From Pseudomonadales bacterium (GTDB taxonomy: Bacteria; Pseudomonadota; Gammaproteobacteria; Pseudomonadales; Porticoccaceae), in assembly GCA_024234435.1 (NCBI GenBank), contig JACKOF010000001.1, positions 558,001 to 622,000 on the forward strand: a stretch of DNA of 64,000 nucleotides, given 5' to 3'. The notes beneath the pieces were generated by a model, which saw nothing but the letters and a program-made list of their open reading frames with translations, did no database searches and had not been told where the DNA came from. The translations under genes and the position numbers were made by a program. Position 1 is the stretch's first letter. Each line of letters begins with the position of its first letter. Positions 1-8,943 of this stretch are shown one piece after another.

Positions 1-57
1 ATATAACCAGCCGAGCAATACTCAGTGCACATGCAAGCTATCAATAGTTAAGGTCAA

Positions 58-792
58 ATGATGATTAAAGGATTGTTCTTCGATGTGGGCGGTACACTTT
101 ACAGTTACAGCAGGTACCCTGATGTGATGTTGAGCGTGTGCCAGCAGGTGCGTGAACGCCACAGTCTCGGGCTGTCTGCAGAAGAGTTGGTACCTCGCTT
201 GATGGAGGCCACAAAAGCAGCCGATGTGAAGTTTACAGAGCGTTCTTTTTACCTTTTTCAGCATTATTTTGAAGAGATTTGTCGCCAGTTTTTCGCCAAG
301 ATTGAGTTGTCGTCACCTGCGGAGGAGATCAGTTGGTGCTCGAACTTGATGGAAAACGGTCTGGTTACTCAGCTGGAACTGAAACCGGATTGCCACCAGA
401 CGTTGGCATCACTGAAAGCTCAAGGGCTATACACCAGCGTGGTATCCAACAGTGATATTCACCAATTGGATACATTGATTGAGCGAGGGAATCTTGCGGA
501 ATATTTTGACCATATCACCAGTTCAGAAGCAGCCGCCTCTTGTAAGCCCGATAAAGGTTTTTTTGAAGTGGCATTGAACAAATCCGGCCTTGATCCCGAG
601 CAGGTTTTGTTTATAGGCGATTCGCTTGAGCAGGATATTGCCGGGGCTAAATCTGTGGGCATCAAAACCGTCCTCATTACGGAAGAGGGCATGATCACAC
701 CGATGCACATTGGCGGTGAAGCAGTAGAACCGGATTTTCGGATAACAGAACTTTCCGAGCTGCTGACGCTAGTGGGTGAAAACAATAATTAA
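58..792 (+). CDS. HAD-superfamily hydrolase (subfamily IA)
   Basis: The 244-residue protein opens with the HAD nucleophile motif DVGGT, has motif II SNSD near residue 130, a lysine in a KPDKGFF segment, and the acidic motif GDSLEQD near residue 181, so all four HAD motifs are present. The family hydrolyses phosphate esters or related bonds in the cytosol; the substrate cannot be read from the sequence. Two adjacent ATG codons (58 and 61) could each start it. It is the first gene of the co-directional F420 block, 66 bases before the next start, so a role in F420 or flavin-precursor metabolism is possible but only inferred from position. Confidence 0.85.
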   Translation: MMIKGLFFDVGGTLYSYSRYPDVMLSVCQQVRERHSLGLSAEELVPRLMEATKAADVKFTERSFYLFQHYFEEICRQFFAKIELSSPAEEISWCSNLMENGLVTQLELKPDCHQTLASLKAQGLYTSVVSNSDIHQLDTLIERGNLAEYFDHITSSEAAASCKPDKGFFEVALNKSGLDPEQVLFIGDSLEQDIAGAKSVGIKTVLITEEGMITPMHIGGEAVEPDFRITELSELLTLVGENNN

Positions 793-858
793 ACAACTTC
801 GACGCGATTGCAGGGCTGAATTTCAGCGTTGAATACCTCTTACAGGAGTAAATTTACA

Positions 859-1935
859 ATGACGCATCCTTATTACCCCGAACTTGGTTATTGGACACTT
901 GGCGGGCATATTCCCGATCCAACACCACTCATTGATCAAGCTAAAGAAGGTGAGCGAATTGGCTTGTCGACGGTCTGGATCAGCGAACGCCCCGGCACTA
1001 AAGATATTGGTGTGCTCAGTGGTGCAGCTTTGGCCGCAGCGCCAAACTCGACGATTGCTTCCGGGCTTATTCAGAACCTGCAAACGCGCAACCCGCTGGT
1101 GGTTGCCTCATATGCTTCCACAATGATGCTGATGACGGGCAACAAGTTTATTCTGGGTATGGGGCATGGCCAGCCTAAATTGTCGGATATGTTTGGCGTA
1201 CCTCGTTCGACCATGCCGTTAATTGGGCGCTATATCGACACACTCAAGGCGTTATGGCGTGGCGAGGTGGTGACGGCGGAGCACGATGGCTGGAAGCTCG
1301 ACAATGCCGCTTTGGGGGTGACACTGGAAGTACCGCCGCCAATCTATATGGGGGCAATGGGTGACAAGACTCTGGCATGGGCAGGACGGCATGCTGATGG
1401 TGTTATTTTATATTCATGTTTGAACAAACAGGCAGTAGAGCATTCAGTTAAGGTGGTGAAGACAGCCGCGGAAGAAGCCGGCCGCAATCCTGCCGATGTG
1501 AAAATATGTGGCGTGGCAGTAACGGCCTGTGATGTTAGCGAAGAGAAAATGCTTAACTATATTGTACGCCGTATGATTACTTATTTTATGTTACCCAATA
1601 TCGATGTTTTGATTCGTGTGAATGGTTGGGACCCCGACAAGGCGCAGCAGATAAAGGCTGCTGTGATGGAGGATGCCGGTAAGTCAAAAGGTGGTATGGG
1701 GGATGAAAGTGTGTCCCGTGAGCTGGATACATTGCGCCGGTTTCGGGATATGTTCCCGCAAGAGTGGATTAACGACTGCAACGCGGTGGGTGATGCGGAT
1801 ACCTGTGCCGGCTATATGAGAATGCTGCTTGATTCCGGTGCCGACAAAGTGATTATTCACGGCAGTCCACCTTCTGATCTGGGTTCGTTGCTGGCGGCTT
1901 GGCCAAAACACCGGCCAGAGGGACAGGGACTCTAA
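859..1935 (+). CDS. LLM-class F420-dependent oxidoreductase
   Basis: This is a 358-residue luciferase-like monooxygenase-fold protein. Early text such as GYWTLGGHIPDP and IGLSTVWISERPG, the later GRYIDTLKALWRGE and the C-terminal IIHGSPP resemble the mycobacterial F420-dependent LLM proteins (MSMEG_2249-like, from memory). Members move hydride between F420 and an organic substrate in the cytosol. I place the start at the ATG at 859, because an AGGAG lies about 10 bases upstream; an in-frame TTG at 829 has no such site. Its position with F420 synthesis genes strongly supports F420 rather than FMN as cofactor. The substrate is unknown. Confidence 0.85.
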   Translation: MTHPYYPELGYWTLGGHIPDPTPLIDQAKEGERIGLSTVWISERPGTKDIGVLSGAALAAAPNSTIASGLIQNLQTRNPLVVASYASTMMLMTGNKFILGMGHGQPKLSDMFGVPRSTMPLIGRYIDTLKALWRGEVVTAEHDGWKLDNAALGVTLEVPPPIYMGAMGDKTLAWAGRHADGVILYSCLNKQAVEHSVKVVKTAAEEAGRNPADVKICGVAVTACDVSEEKMLNYIVRRMITYFMLPNIDVLIRVNGWDPDKAQQIKAAVMEDAGKSKGGMGDESVSRELDTLRRFRDMFPQEWINDCNAVGDADTCAGYMRMLLDSGADKVIIHGSPPSDLGSLLAAWPKHRPEGQGL

Positions 1936-2078
1936 TCCGTTCGCTAAACAGGTAAATGACAAGTTTACATGCCCGTCGAGCGAGTGCCGAGGCAGGTAAT
2001 TGATAACATCGATGTTTTATTAAAACTGGCTCTTATTACATTAAAGTCGGCATTTACTATAAAAATTGAGAGTGAAGT

Positions 2079-2756
2079 ATGTCTGATAAACAAACGATAG
2101 CTATTCTGGGTGGAACGGGTGATTTAGGTACAGGTCTGGCGCGCCGCTGGTCGCAGGCCGGATACCCGGTGATTATCGGCTCGCGGACACTGGGCAAAGC
2201 GGTTGATGCGGTTGAGCAATTATCGGCTATTGCCAAAGCGCGCGGTAGTGACGCTATTTCGGTTGCAGCGATGACGAATGAAGATGCCGCTAACGCTGCT
2301 GATATTGTGGTTATGACGGTGCCATTTTCACATCAGCTCAGTACACTTGAATCGGTAAAAGGTGCGTTGTCGGGCAAAGTGTTGGTTGATGTGACCGTAC
2401 CTTTGGTTCCACCCAAAGTGGCGCGAGTGCAATTGCCTGAAGAAGGCTCTGCCGCTGTGCGTGCGCAAGACTTTCTGGGTGATGATGTGCAGGTGGTTTC
2501 AGCTTTTCAAAATGTTGCCGCACATCACCTGAAAGAAGGCTCGGAATTGCCCTGCGATGTGCTGGTATGTGGTAACAAAAAAGAAGCGCGGCAGCAGGTA
2601 GTTGAGTTGGTAGAAGCTGCGGGAATGCGGGGGATTCATGCAGGTTCCATCGCTAATTCAGCCGCAACAGAGGCGCTGACATCGCTACTTATCTTTATTA
2701 ATAAGCAATATCAATGTCATTCAGGTATTCGAATTACGGGTATAGATGATGCTTAG
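2079..2756 (+). CDS. fno: NADPH-dependent F420 reductase (F420:NADP oxidoreductase)
   Basis: The 225-residue protein begins with the dinucleotide-binding motif ILGGTGDLGTG, followed by IIGSRTLGKA, where Ser-Arg would contact the NADP phosphate. The middle part (DIVVMTVPFSHQ, VLVDVTVPL, SAFQNVAAHHL) fits the NpdG/Fno family. It exchanges hydride between NADPH and F420 and would keep the F420 pool reduced for the two LLM enzymes on either side. It sits 29 bases before cofC and probably shares its transcript. No glucose-6-phosphate dehydrogenase of the Fgd type is evident, so this enzyme is the likely source of F420H2 in the window. Confidence 0.92.
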   Translation: MSDKQTIAILGGTGDLGTGLARRWSQAGYPVIIGSRTLGKAVDAVEQLSAIAKARGSDAISVAAMTNEDAANAADIVVMTVPFSHQLSTLESVKGALSGKVLVDVTVPLVPPKVARVQLPEEGSAAVRAQDFLGDDVQVVSAFQNVAAHHLKEGSELPCDVLVCGNKKEARQQVVELVEAAGMRGIHAGSIANSAATEALTSLLIFINKQYQCHSGIRITGIDDA

Positions 2757-2785
2757 GCGCATTGTGTCGGTCGGCCGATAGTGCC

Positions 2786-3550
2786 ATGTGGGCACTGATA
2801 CCAATAAAAGCCCTGTCCGGTGCCAAGCAGCGCCTGAGCTCGGTATTGAGTCCTTGTCAGCGCCAGAGTCTGGCTCGGGCGATGGCGTGTGATGTGATAA
2901 AAAACGTGTTCGCTTCAACCCGGCTTGAAGGGGTTTTAGTGATATCGGATGACCCAGAGATCGAGAAAATTGCGCTAGATGCGGGTTGCGAGTTTTTATG
3001 GGAGTCGAATGTTCCCGAACCAGATCTGTCTGGATTAAATAGTGCTGTTGCGCAGGGAGCCGCCTGGTTAAATGCCAGCAAGATTCGCTCCATGATGGTG
3101 ATTCACAGTGATTTACCTTTGTTGAAAACAGCAAGAATTGACTCGTTAGTTGAAACTTACCCCGAACATCCAACCATTACGATAGTGCCTGACAGAGCAG
3201 AGCAAGGCAGTAATCTTTTGATCTGCCCTGTAGGAAAAGTCACCGAAGGTTTCTGCTTTCAATATGGTGTGAACAGTTTGCGGCGGCATCAGATTGAAGC
3301 CCAACGGATAGGCATCGATTTTTCTATTGTGTCTATGCCCGATATGCAATTCGATATTGATAGTCCACAGGACTTGCACAAATTGATGGATAGCAGGTTG
3401 TTGCAAGACGATTCTGAAACCGGCCGCTGCCTTGAGAAGATCTGTCAGACAGCGTTGATAGATTACCCTTTGGAGGGCTCATCAACAGAACAGGTTCAAT
3501 CTCGCCCGTTATTCCATGAATTTCAACAACCGGCAAATGTTCATGGCTGA
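2786..3550 (+). CDS. cofC: 2-phospho-L-lactate/PEP/3PG guanylyltransferase (F420 biosynthesis)
   Basis: CofC/FbiD activates a phosphorylated three-carbon acid with GTP, making the side-chain donor for F420. The diagnostic start is MWALIPIKALSGAKQRL, the nucleotide-binding loop with conserved Lys and Arg; IHSDLPLL near residue 105 and FDIDSPQDL near residue 190 follow. I use the ATG at 2786; the reading frame is open from a TTG at 2762. The catalytic core ends about 55 residues before the stop, leaving a C-terminal tail not usual for this roughly 210-230 residue family. The 3' end overlaps fbiC. Whether it prefers phospholactate, PEP or 3-phosphoglycerate cannot be told. Confidence 0.92.
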   Translation: MWALIPIKALSGAKQRLSSVLSPCQRQSLARAMACDVIKNVFASTRLEGVLVISDDPEIEKIALDAGCEFLWESNVPEPDLSGLNSAVAQGAAWLNASKIRSMMVIHSDLPLLKTARIDSLVETYPEHPTITIVPDRAEQGSNLLICPVGKVTEGFCFQYGVNSLRRHQIEAQRIGIDFSIVSMPDMQFDIDSPQDLHKLMDSRLLQDDSETGRCLEKICQTALIDYPLEGSSTEQVQSRPLFHEFQQPANVHG

Positions 3551-5963
3551 TTCCTCTTCCTGGCAGAACGGCGGTTGCCTTCCTTCGGATAACGAAGCTT
3601 TGGCGCTGGCAACACACGACGATACTGCTTCGCTGATGGTGCGCGCCAGGGCGCTGAGGGATGAAAATTATCGCAATGTTATTACCTACTCTCGTAAGGT
3701 GTTCATACCGCTTACTCAACTTTGCCGTGATGTTTGTCATTACTGTACTTTTGCCCAGACACCAAAAAAGCTCGAAACCCCATTTTTAAGCATTGAGCAG
3801 GTTTTAAAGACGGTTAAGCAAGCCAAAGCTCAGGGTTGCAAGGAGATTTTGTTTACCCTCGGCGAAAAACCGGAATTGCGTTATCAGGCAGCCCGAGAAG
3901 CGTTGTTGAAACTGGGCTGTGATTCGACCATTGATTACCTTTACGCCGTAGCCAAAGCCTGCTTCGACGAGACCGGGCTGTTACCCCACATCAATGCCGG
4001 CTGTTTGACGCCGGATGAGCTGATGAGGCTTCGCACGGTGTCTGCTTCCATGGGGCTGATGTTGGAGTCCAGTTCAGAAAGGTTGTGTGGAAAGGGCATG
4101 CCTCACTACGGTTCTCCAGACAAAGATCCTGCCAAACGGTTACAAGCTATCGCCGATGCCGGGCAAGCCAAAGTGCCATTTACCAGTGGTATTCTGATTG
4201 GTATTGGTGAAACTCGGTTAGAGCGCATTCAGTCGTTGCTGGATTTGCGACAATTGCATCAGCAATATGGTCATATTCAGGAAATTATTATTCAGAATTT
4301 TCGCGCCAAACAGGGCACAAAAATGGCTCAAGCACCGGAGCCAGACCTGAACGAACTGCTCTGGACAATCGCAGTAGCCAGACTAATTTTTGGCAGTGAG
4401 ATGAGCATTCAGTCACCTCCCAACCTTAGCCCCGGTGTATTGCCCCAATTATTGAACGCGGGGCTTAATGACTGGGGTGGTGTATCCCCGGTAACACCAG
4501 ATTACGTAAACCCGGAGGCTCCCTGGCCGCATTTGTCCAAGCTGGCTCGGGAAACCGATTTGGCAGGAAAACACCTGCATGAACGTCTGAGTATTTATCC
4601 GGCTTATGCGCTGGAGCCAGATCGCTGGCTGGCAAATTCATTGAAACAGCGGGTATTACGCTCAATTGATAGTGAAGGCTATCCGCGGACCGACGATTGG
4701 GTAGCCGGTCGAAGCGAAGAGGCCCCTGCCGAGGTTGTAGAGCAGCTCGCTTCACCGATTGAAATGCGTCAGGTGGATATCGCGCTTCAGTCAATTGTGA
4801 ACAAGGCCTTTCATGGCGAGCTATTGACTGAGCAGGAGATAGTGCGCCTGTTTCAGGTGCGAGGGCCGGAGTTCGCCTATGTTTGTCAGCAGGCTGACGA
4901 GCTTCGAAAGCGCGTTTGCGGTGATGAGGTAAGCTACGTCGTTAATCGCAATATTAACTATACCAATCTGTGTTATTTCAACTGCAAGTTCTGTGCTTTT
5001 TCAAAAGGAAAATTGTCGGAAGAACTGCGTGGCAAACCCTATGACCTTTCACAGGCTGAGATTGCCCGCCGTGCTCAGGAGGCCTGGCAACGGGGTGCCA
5101 GCGAAGTGTGTATGCAGGGGGGAATCCATCCTCGATACGATGGCAACACATACCTTGAGATTTTAAAAACTATTCAAGCGGCAACACCGGATATGCATAT
5201 TCATGCCTTTTCGCCACTTGAAGTCACCCAGGGTGCTGAAACACTTGGGCTGGATTTAAAAAGCTATCTGACCCGGCTAAAAGAACACGGGCTAAAAAGT
5301 TTGCCTGGTACGGCGGCCGAGATTCTTGATGACGAAGTAAGAGCAATATTGTGTGCTGACAAAATTAACACCGCACAGTGGTTGCGGGTTATGGAAACAG
5401 CCCACGAGGTCGGTTTGCGAACGACAGCCACCATTATGTTTGGCCATGTGGATCACCCTCGACATTGGGCCAGGCATCTTATCCGAGTGCGGGATTTACA
5501 GCGTAAAACCGGAGGCTTCACCGAATTTGTGCCGTTGCCATTTGTAGCAGATGAGGCACCAATTTATCGAAAAGGAGGTTCGCGGCAGGGGCCGACTTTG
5601 CGAGAAACTGTATTAATGCACGCTGTGGCCAGGCTCGTGTTTCATACGCATATTGATAACATTCAGACTTCCTGGGTGAAAATGGGGCCAGGTGGTAATG
5701 AACTGGCTTTGCAAGCCGGTGCGAATGATCTTGGCGGTACGCTTATGAATGAGTCGATCACGCGGGCTGCCGGAGCTCAACATGGTCAGGAAATGCCCCC
5801 GGAAAAAATGGATGCATTTATTGATTATCAAGGGCGGGTACCTCGTCAGCGAACGACACTTTATCAGCAGCCACCAGAGGATCGAATAGCCAGTACCTAT
5901 AATGCTTCTGAGTTAGTGCCGCTGGTAAATTCCGCGGTCGAACGTGTTGAGCGGGCAGGCTGA
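3516..5963 (+). CDS. fbiC: bifunctional FO synthase (CofG-CofH fusion)
   Basis: This 815-residue fused radical-SAM enzyme makes the deazaflavin chromophore FO from 5-amino-6-ribitylaminouracil and tyrosine. Two CxxxCxxC clusters are visible: CRDVCHYC near residue 70 (CofG half) and CYFNCKFC near residue 485 (CofH half). The join lies around residues 390-410. The length is close to actinobacterial FbiC; archaea and cyanobacteria keep the halves as separate genes. The start is uncertain: ATG 3516 overlaps cofC by 35 bases, while ATG 3543 overlaps by 8. Both imply translational coupling. The next gene, cofE, begins 5 bases after the stop. Confidence 0.96.
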   Translation: MNFNNRQMFMADSSSWQNGGCLPSDNEALALATHDDTASLMVRARALRDENYRNVITYSRKVFIPLTQLCRDVCHYCTFAQTPKKLETPFLSIEQVLKTVKQAKAQGCKEILFTLGEKPELRYQAAREALLKLGCDSTIDYLYAVAKACFDETGLLPHINAGCLTPDELMRLRTVSASMGLMLESSSERLCGKGMPHYGSPDKDPAKRLQAIADAGQAKVPFTSGILIGIGETRLERIQSLLDLRQLHQQYGHIQEIIIQNFRAKQGTKMAQAPEPDLNELLWTIAVARLIFGSEMSIQSPPNLSPGVLPQLLNAGLNDWGGVSPVTPDYVNPEAPWPHLSKLARETDLAGKHLHERLSIYPAYALEPDRWLANSLKQRVLRSIDSEGYPRTDDWVAGRSEEAPAEVVEQLASPIEMRQVDIALQSIVNKAFHGELLTEQEIVRLFQVRGPEFAYVCQQADELRKRVCGDEVSYVVNRNINYTNLCYFNCKFCAFSKGKLSEELRGKPYDLSQAEIARRAQEAWQRGASEVCMQGGIHPRYDGNTYLEILKTIQAATPDMHIHAFSPLEVTQGAETLGLDLKSYLTRLKEHGLKSLPGTAAEILDDEVRAILCADKINTAQWLRVMETAHEVGLRTTATIMFGHVDHPRHWARHLIRVRDLQRKTGGFTEFVPLPFVADEAPIYRKGGSRQGPTLRETVLMHAVARLVFHTHIDNIQTSWVKMGPGGNELALQAGANDLGGTLMNESITRAAGAQHGQEMPPEKMDAFIDYQGRVPRQRTTLYQQPPEDRIASTYNASELVPLVNSAVERVERAG

Positions 5964-5968
5964 TTATC

Positions 5969-6742
5969 GTGTCAGCTAACGAACTCAGGCTGATCGCTGT
6001 CGAAGGTTTTCCACTGGTGGAGCCTGGTGATGATCTGGTGTCAATAATTCTCGCCTCCCTGAAAAAAATGTCTATTCGTTTACTGGAAGGGGATTGCCTG
6101 GTTTTGGCCCAAAAGGTGATTTCAAAAGCCGAGGATCGTTACGCTTACCTGAATGACGTTAGCGTGACGGATGAGGCCGAAATACTGGCTAACAAGGTAG
6201 AGAAAGATCCACGGCTGGTTCAGTTGATTTTAGATGAATCGGTAGAAGTGATCAGGCACCGTCCGGGTGCCGTGATTGTGGAGCATCGACTTGGCTACGT
6301 GCACGCAAATGCAGGTATTGATCAGTCGAATATCAGTAGCAGTCCCGACAATCCCCGTGTATTGCTGTTACCTCAGAATCCGGATAGCAGTGCGGATCAG
6401 CTTCGGCATCAATTACAGCTGGCGACCGGGGTAGAACACCTGAATATTATTATTAGTGACAGTGCGGGGCGAGCCTGGCGAAACGGTATTGCCGGTTTTG
6501 CCATAGGCACTTCCGGTTTTGAGGCCGTTGTTGACGAAGTTGGTAAAGCTGACCTGTTTGCTCGCCCCCTAGAGGTGACTCAAATTGCTGTTGCCGATGA
6601 GCTGGCTGCCGCAGCCTCAATTTTGATGGGCCAGGCAGATAATGCTATTCCCGTGGTGCTGGTTAGAGGCGTGTCTTTAAAAAAGTCCGTAGAGGGGTCG
6701 AAGGGATTAATTCGCGCTCGGGAGCAGGATCTTTTCCGTTAA
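5969..6742 (+). CDS. cofE: F420-0:L-glutamate ligase
   Basis: CofE adds the gamma-linked glutamate tail to F420-0 using GTP and a divalent metal. The 257-residue protein shows the CofE pattern: GDCLVLAQKVISKAEDR near residue 40, DPRLVQLILDES, IVEHRLGYVHANAGIDQSN near residue 108, SDSAGRAWRNGIAGFAIG near residue 170, and the late ADELAAAASILMGQ. It starts with GTG, 5 bases after fbiC. It ends without the nitroreductase-like domain found at the C-terminus of mycobacterial FbiB, which reduces dehydro-F420-0. If CofC here used PEP, that reductase would have to be elsewhere. Confidence 0.94.
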   Translation: MSANELRLIAVEGFPLVEPGDDLVSIILASLKKMSIRLLEGDCLVLAQKVISKAEDRYAYLNDVSVTDEAEILANKVEKDPRLVQLILDESVEVIRHRPGAVIVEHRLGYVHANAGIDQSNISSSPDNPRVLLLPQNPDSSADQLRHQLQLATGVEHLNIIISDSAGRAWRNGIAGFAIGTSGFEAVVDEVGKADLFARPLEVTQIAVADELAAAASILMGQADNAIPVVLVRGVSLKKSVEGSKGLIRAREQDLFR

Positions 6743-6796
6743 CAGCGAATGGTTAACCACAAACAGAAGCGACGAAAAATTATTACAAATTAATAT

Positions 6797-6848
6797 AGAG
6801 CTATAAAACAGAACTATAAATCCGAGCTATAAATCAGAGCTACAAAAC
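6797..6848. repeat. Four tandem copies of a 13-bp unit
   Basis: The cofE-cofD spacer holds four contiguous imperfect copies of AGAGCTATAAAAC: at 6797-6809, 6810-6822 (AGAACTATAAATC), 6823-6835 (CGAGCTATAAATC) and 6836-6848 (AGAGCTACAAAAC). The period is exactly 13. It ends 18 bases before the cofD start. Nothing here shows a function; it could affect expression of cofD or be slippage. Confidence 0.9.
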
Positions 6849-6866
6849 AGATTAAGAAGAGGGTAA

Positions 6867-7841
6867 ATGGGCCAGAATAATCAGCAATCATCAACCCCTG
6901 TTATCGCCCTGAGTGGCGGGGTGGGGGGTGCCAAGCTGGCGTTGGGGTTGTCGAAAATTCTGCAGCCCGATGAGCTGACGGTTGTTGCAAACACCGCAGA
7001 TGATTTTGAGCACTTAGGGCTACCGATTTCTCCGGACATTGATACGTTAATGTATACCCTGGCAGGCAGAAACAATACGGCGCAAGGCTGGGGTTTGGCT
7101 GGCGAGAGCTGGAATGCGATGCAAATGTTACAAGACTATGGCGCCGATACCTGGTTTCAGTTAGGTGACCGTGATCTGGTGACTCATTTGTTAAGACGGC
7201 AGCTGTTAGATGAAGGGAACAATCTGACACAGGTTACCCGTTACCTCTGTCAAAAGATGGGCGTAGAGCACCCAATTTTACCGATGAGTAATGATAAGGT
7301 TTCCACCCGTGTTTATACCCAATCGGGTGAACTTTCTTTCCAGCATTATTTTGTTCGCGAACGCTGTGAGCCGGTAGTGACCGGCTTTGGTTTCGCCGGA
7401 ATTGAATCGGCAGTGGCGCAGCCAGACTTCATTGGGCTTTTAGCATCTTCTGCACTTCAAGCGGTGATTATCTGCCCGTCAAACCCGTTTGTGAGTGTTC
7501 GCCCCATGCTGGAATTGTCAGGTGTTAGCGCCGCCCTTAAAGCCTGTAACGCGCCGGTTATTGCTGTGTCGCCCATCGTTGCCGGTGAAGCAATTAAGGG
7601 GCCAACGGCAAAAATGCTGCGGGAGTTAAATATGCCTTGTACGGTGTTATCGATCGCGGAGTATTACAAAGAGCTGATTGACGGGCTGATTATTGACAAG
7701 GCTGATGCCCATCAGGCAACGGAAATAGAAAAATTGGGAATAGCGGTAGAGGTGGCACCTACGGTGATGCGCAGTTTACAGGACAGGGTTAATTTGGCGA
7801 ATATCTCGCTGAATTTTGCCAATAGGGTAAGCCAGCAATGA
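6867..7841 (+). CDS. cofD: 2-phospho-L-lactate transferase (F420-0 synthesis)
   Basis: CofD/FbiA joins FO to the CofC product, giving F420-0 or an analogue. The 324-residue protein has the nucleotide/phosphate loop LSGGVGGAKLALGL at residues 15-28, then NTADDFEHLGLPISPDIDT and GWGLAGESW, all typical of the family. Later GFGFAGIE and SPIVAGEAIKGPTAKML are also characteristic. The ATG at 6867 follows AAGAGGG at 6856-6862. It is separated from cofE by 124 bases containing the 13-bp repeat, so it may have separate control, though it stays in the same direction and order. Confidence 0.95.
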   Translation: MGQNNQQSSTPVIALSGGVGGAKLALGLSKILQPDELTVVANTADDFEHLGLPISPDIDTLMYTLAGRNNTAQGWGLAGESWNAMQMLQDYGADTWFQLGDRDLVTHLLRRQLLDEGNNLTQVTRYLCQKMGVEHPILPMSNDKVSTRVYTQSGELSFQHYFVRERCEPVVTGFGFAGIESAVAQPDFIGLLASSALQAVIICPSNPFVSVRPMLELSGVSAALKACNAPVIAVSPIVAGEAIKGPTAKMLRELNMPCTVLSIAEYYKELIDGLIIDKADAHQATEIEKLGIAVEVAPTVMRSLQDRVNLANISLNFANRVSQQ

Positions 7842-7870
7842 ATCAGGAATAAACAAATAAGGAGTATGTG

Positions 7871-8914
7871 ATGAGTCTTCAATCTACATCTAAATTGGGT
7901 ATTTCCATGCCCGGGCTTAATCAGCCAATACATAAATTCGCTGAACTGGCGCGGCTTGCTGATGATGCCGGATTTGATTCAGTCTGGGCATACGAATTTT
8001 ATCGCAACGCTTTTATTATTCAGAGCCAGGCGGCCGTAACAACAAACAATATAGACTTGTGTATTGGTCTTGCCGCTGCTGCCCAGCGCACTCCTTTTGA
8101 AATGGCCAATGCGGCGGCTGACATAGATGAGCTGTCGGGGGGACGGGTTCGTTTGGTTGTGGGGCCAGGTGGCGCGAGCTTTGCCGAGCATTACAATGGC
8201 ACTGATATTGATCGGCCAGCGACGCGGATGCGTGAATATATTCATATTATGCGTCTTTACTGGCAGCACATTCGCACTGGTGAGCCGTTACAGTATCAGG
8301 GCGAGTTCTACCGTTTCTCGACACCACCTGTTAACCCTTTTGGTTCTCGGCCAATGGTTCGTCCGGAAGTGCCTATTTATATAGGCGCGTTACGGCCAGC
8401 GATGTTGCGTCTTGCCGGAGAAAAAGCGGATGGTGCGATGGGGTTCTTATTGTCACCCGGTTTTATTGAAGAGCATATGAATCCGCATATTGAGGAAGGT
8501 GCCAAACGGGTGGGTAAAACTCTGGCGGATATTGACGTCACTAACTATCTGATTTGCAGCGTGTCAGAAGATCGTGAGGAAGCACTGAGGCGAGCGCGCA
8601 TTCAGGTTGGTTGTTATGCTGCCTATCCGATTACCACCTTTATTGCCGATTATGAAGGGTTATCAGAAGATCGGGATGCTGTGGTGGCAGGATTGCTGAA
8701 GGACGGGCCGGCAGCCCTGGAACACGTGACTTCAGATGCTCTGGTTGAAAAATTTGCTATTGCCGGCACCCCGGATGAATGCCGTGAGCAACTGAAAAAG
8801 CATCAGAGCGCAGCATCCCATACCGTTTTACACACGCCTTATGTTCCGCCGCTAACCGCTCAGGAAAGTGAAGATGCTTTTCGCAATATTATTACGACGT
8901 TTGGCCGAAAATAA
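7871..8914 (+). CDS. LLM-class F420-dependent oxidoreductase (second)
   Basis: This is a 347-residue luciferase-like protein, only distantly similar to the one at 859. Visible family features include KFAELARLADDAGFDSVWAYEF near the start, DELSGGRVRLVVGPGG near residue 90, REYIHIMRLYW near residue 120, and PIYIGALRPAMLRLAGEKADG near residue 170. The ATG at 7871 has GGAG at 7861-7864; a GTG at 7868 is too close to that site. It is 29 bases after cofD and is expected to use the F420 made by this operon. The substrate is unknown. Confidence 0.87.
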   Translation: MSLQSTSKLGISMPGLNQPIHKFAELARLADDAGFDSVWAYEFYRNAFIIQSQAAVTTNNIDLCIGLAAAAQRTPFEMANAAADIDELSGGRVRLVVGPGGASFAEHYNGTDIDRPATRMREYIHIMRLYWQHIRTGEPLQYQGEFYRFSTPPVNPFGSRPMVRPEVPIYIGALRPAMLRLAGEKADGAMGFLLSPGFIEEHMNPHIEEGAKRVGKTLADIDVTNYLICSVSEDREEALRRARIQVGCYAAYPITTFIADYEGLSEDRDAVVAGLLKDGPAALEHVTSDALVEKFAIAGTPDECREQLKKHQSAASHTVLHTPYVPPLTAQESEDAFRNIITTFGRK

Positions 8915-8943
8915 TTGCCCGGATCCAAAACTGGAGAGTCAAT

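Noticed and set aside
829..858. An upstream TTG start for the first LLM protein
   Set aside because: The AGGAG lies inside this extension and is properly spaced for ATG 859.
2005..2016. 12-bp palindrome AACATCGATGTT upstream of fno
   Set aside because: A single short AT-rich palindrome is expected by chance in a window of this size, and no other promoter features support it.
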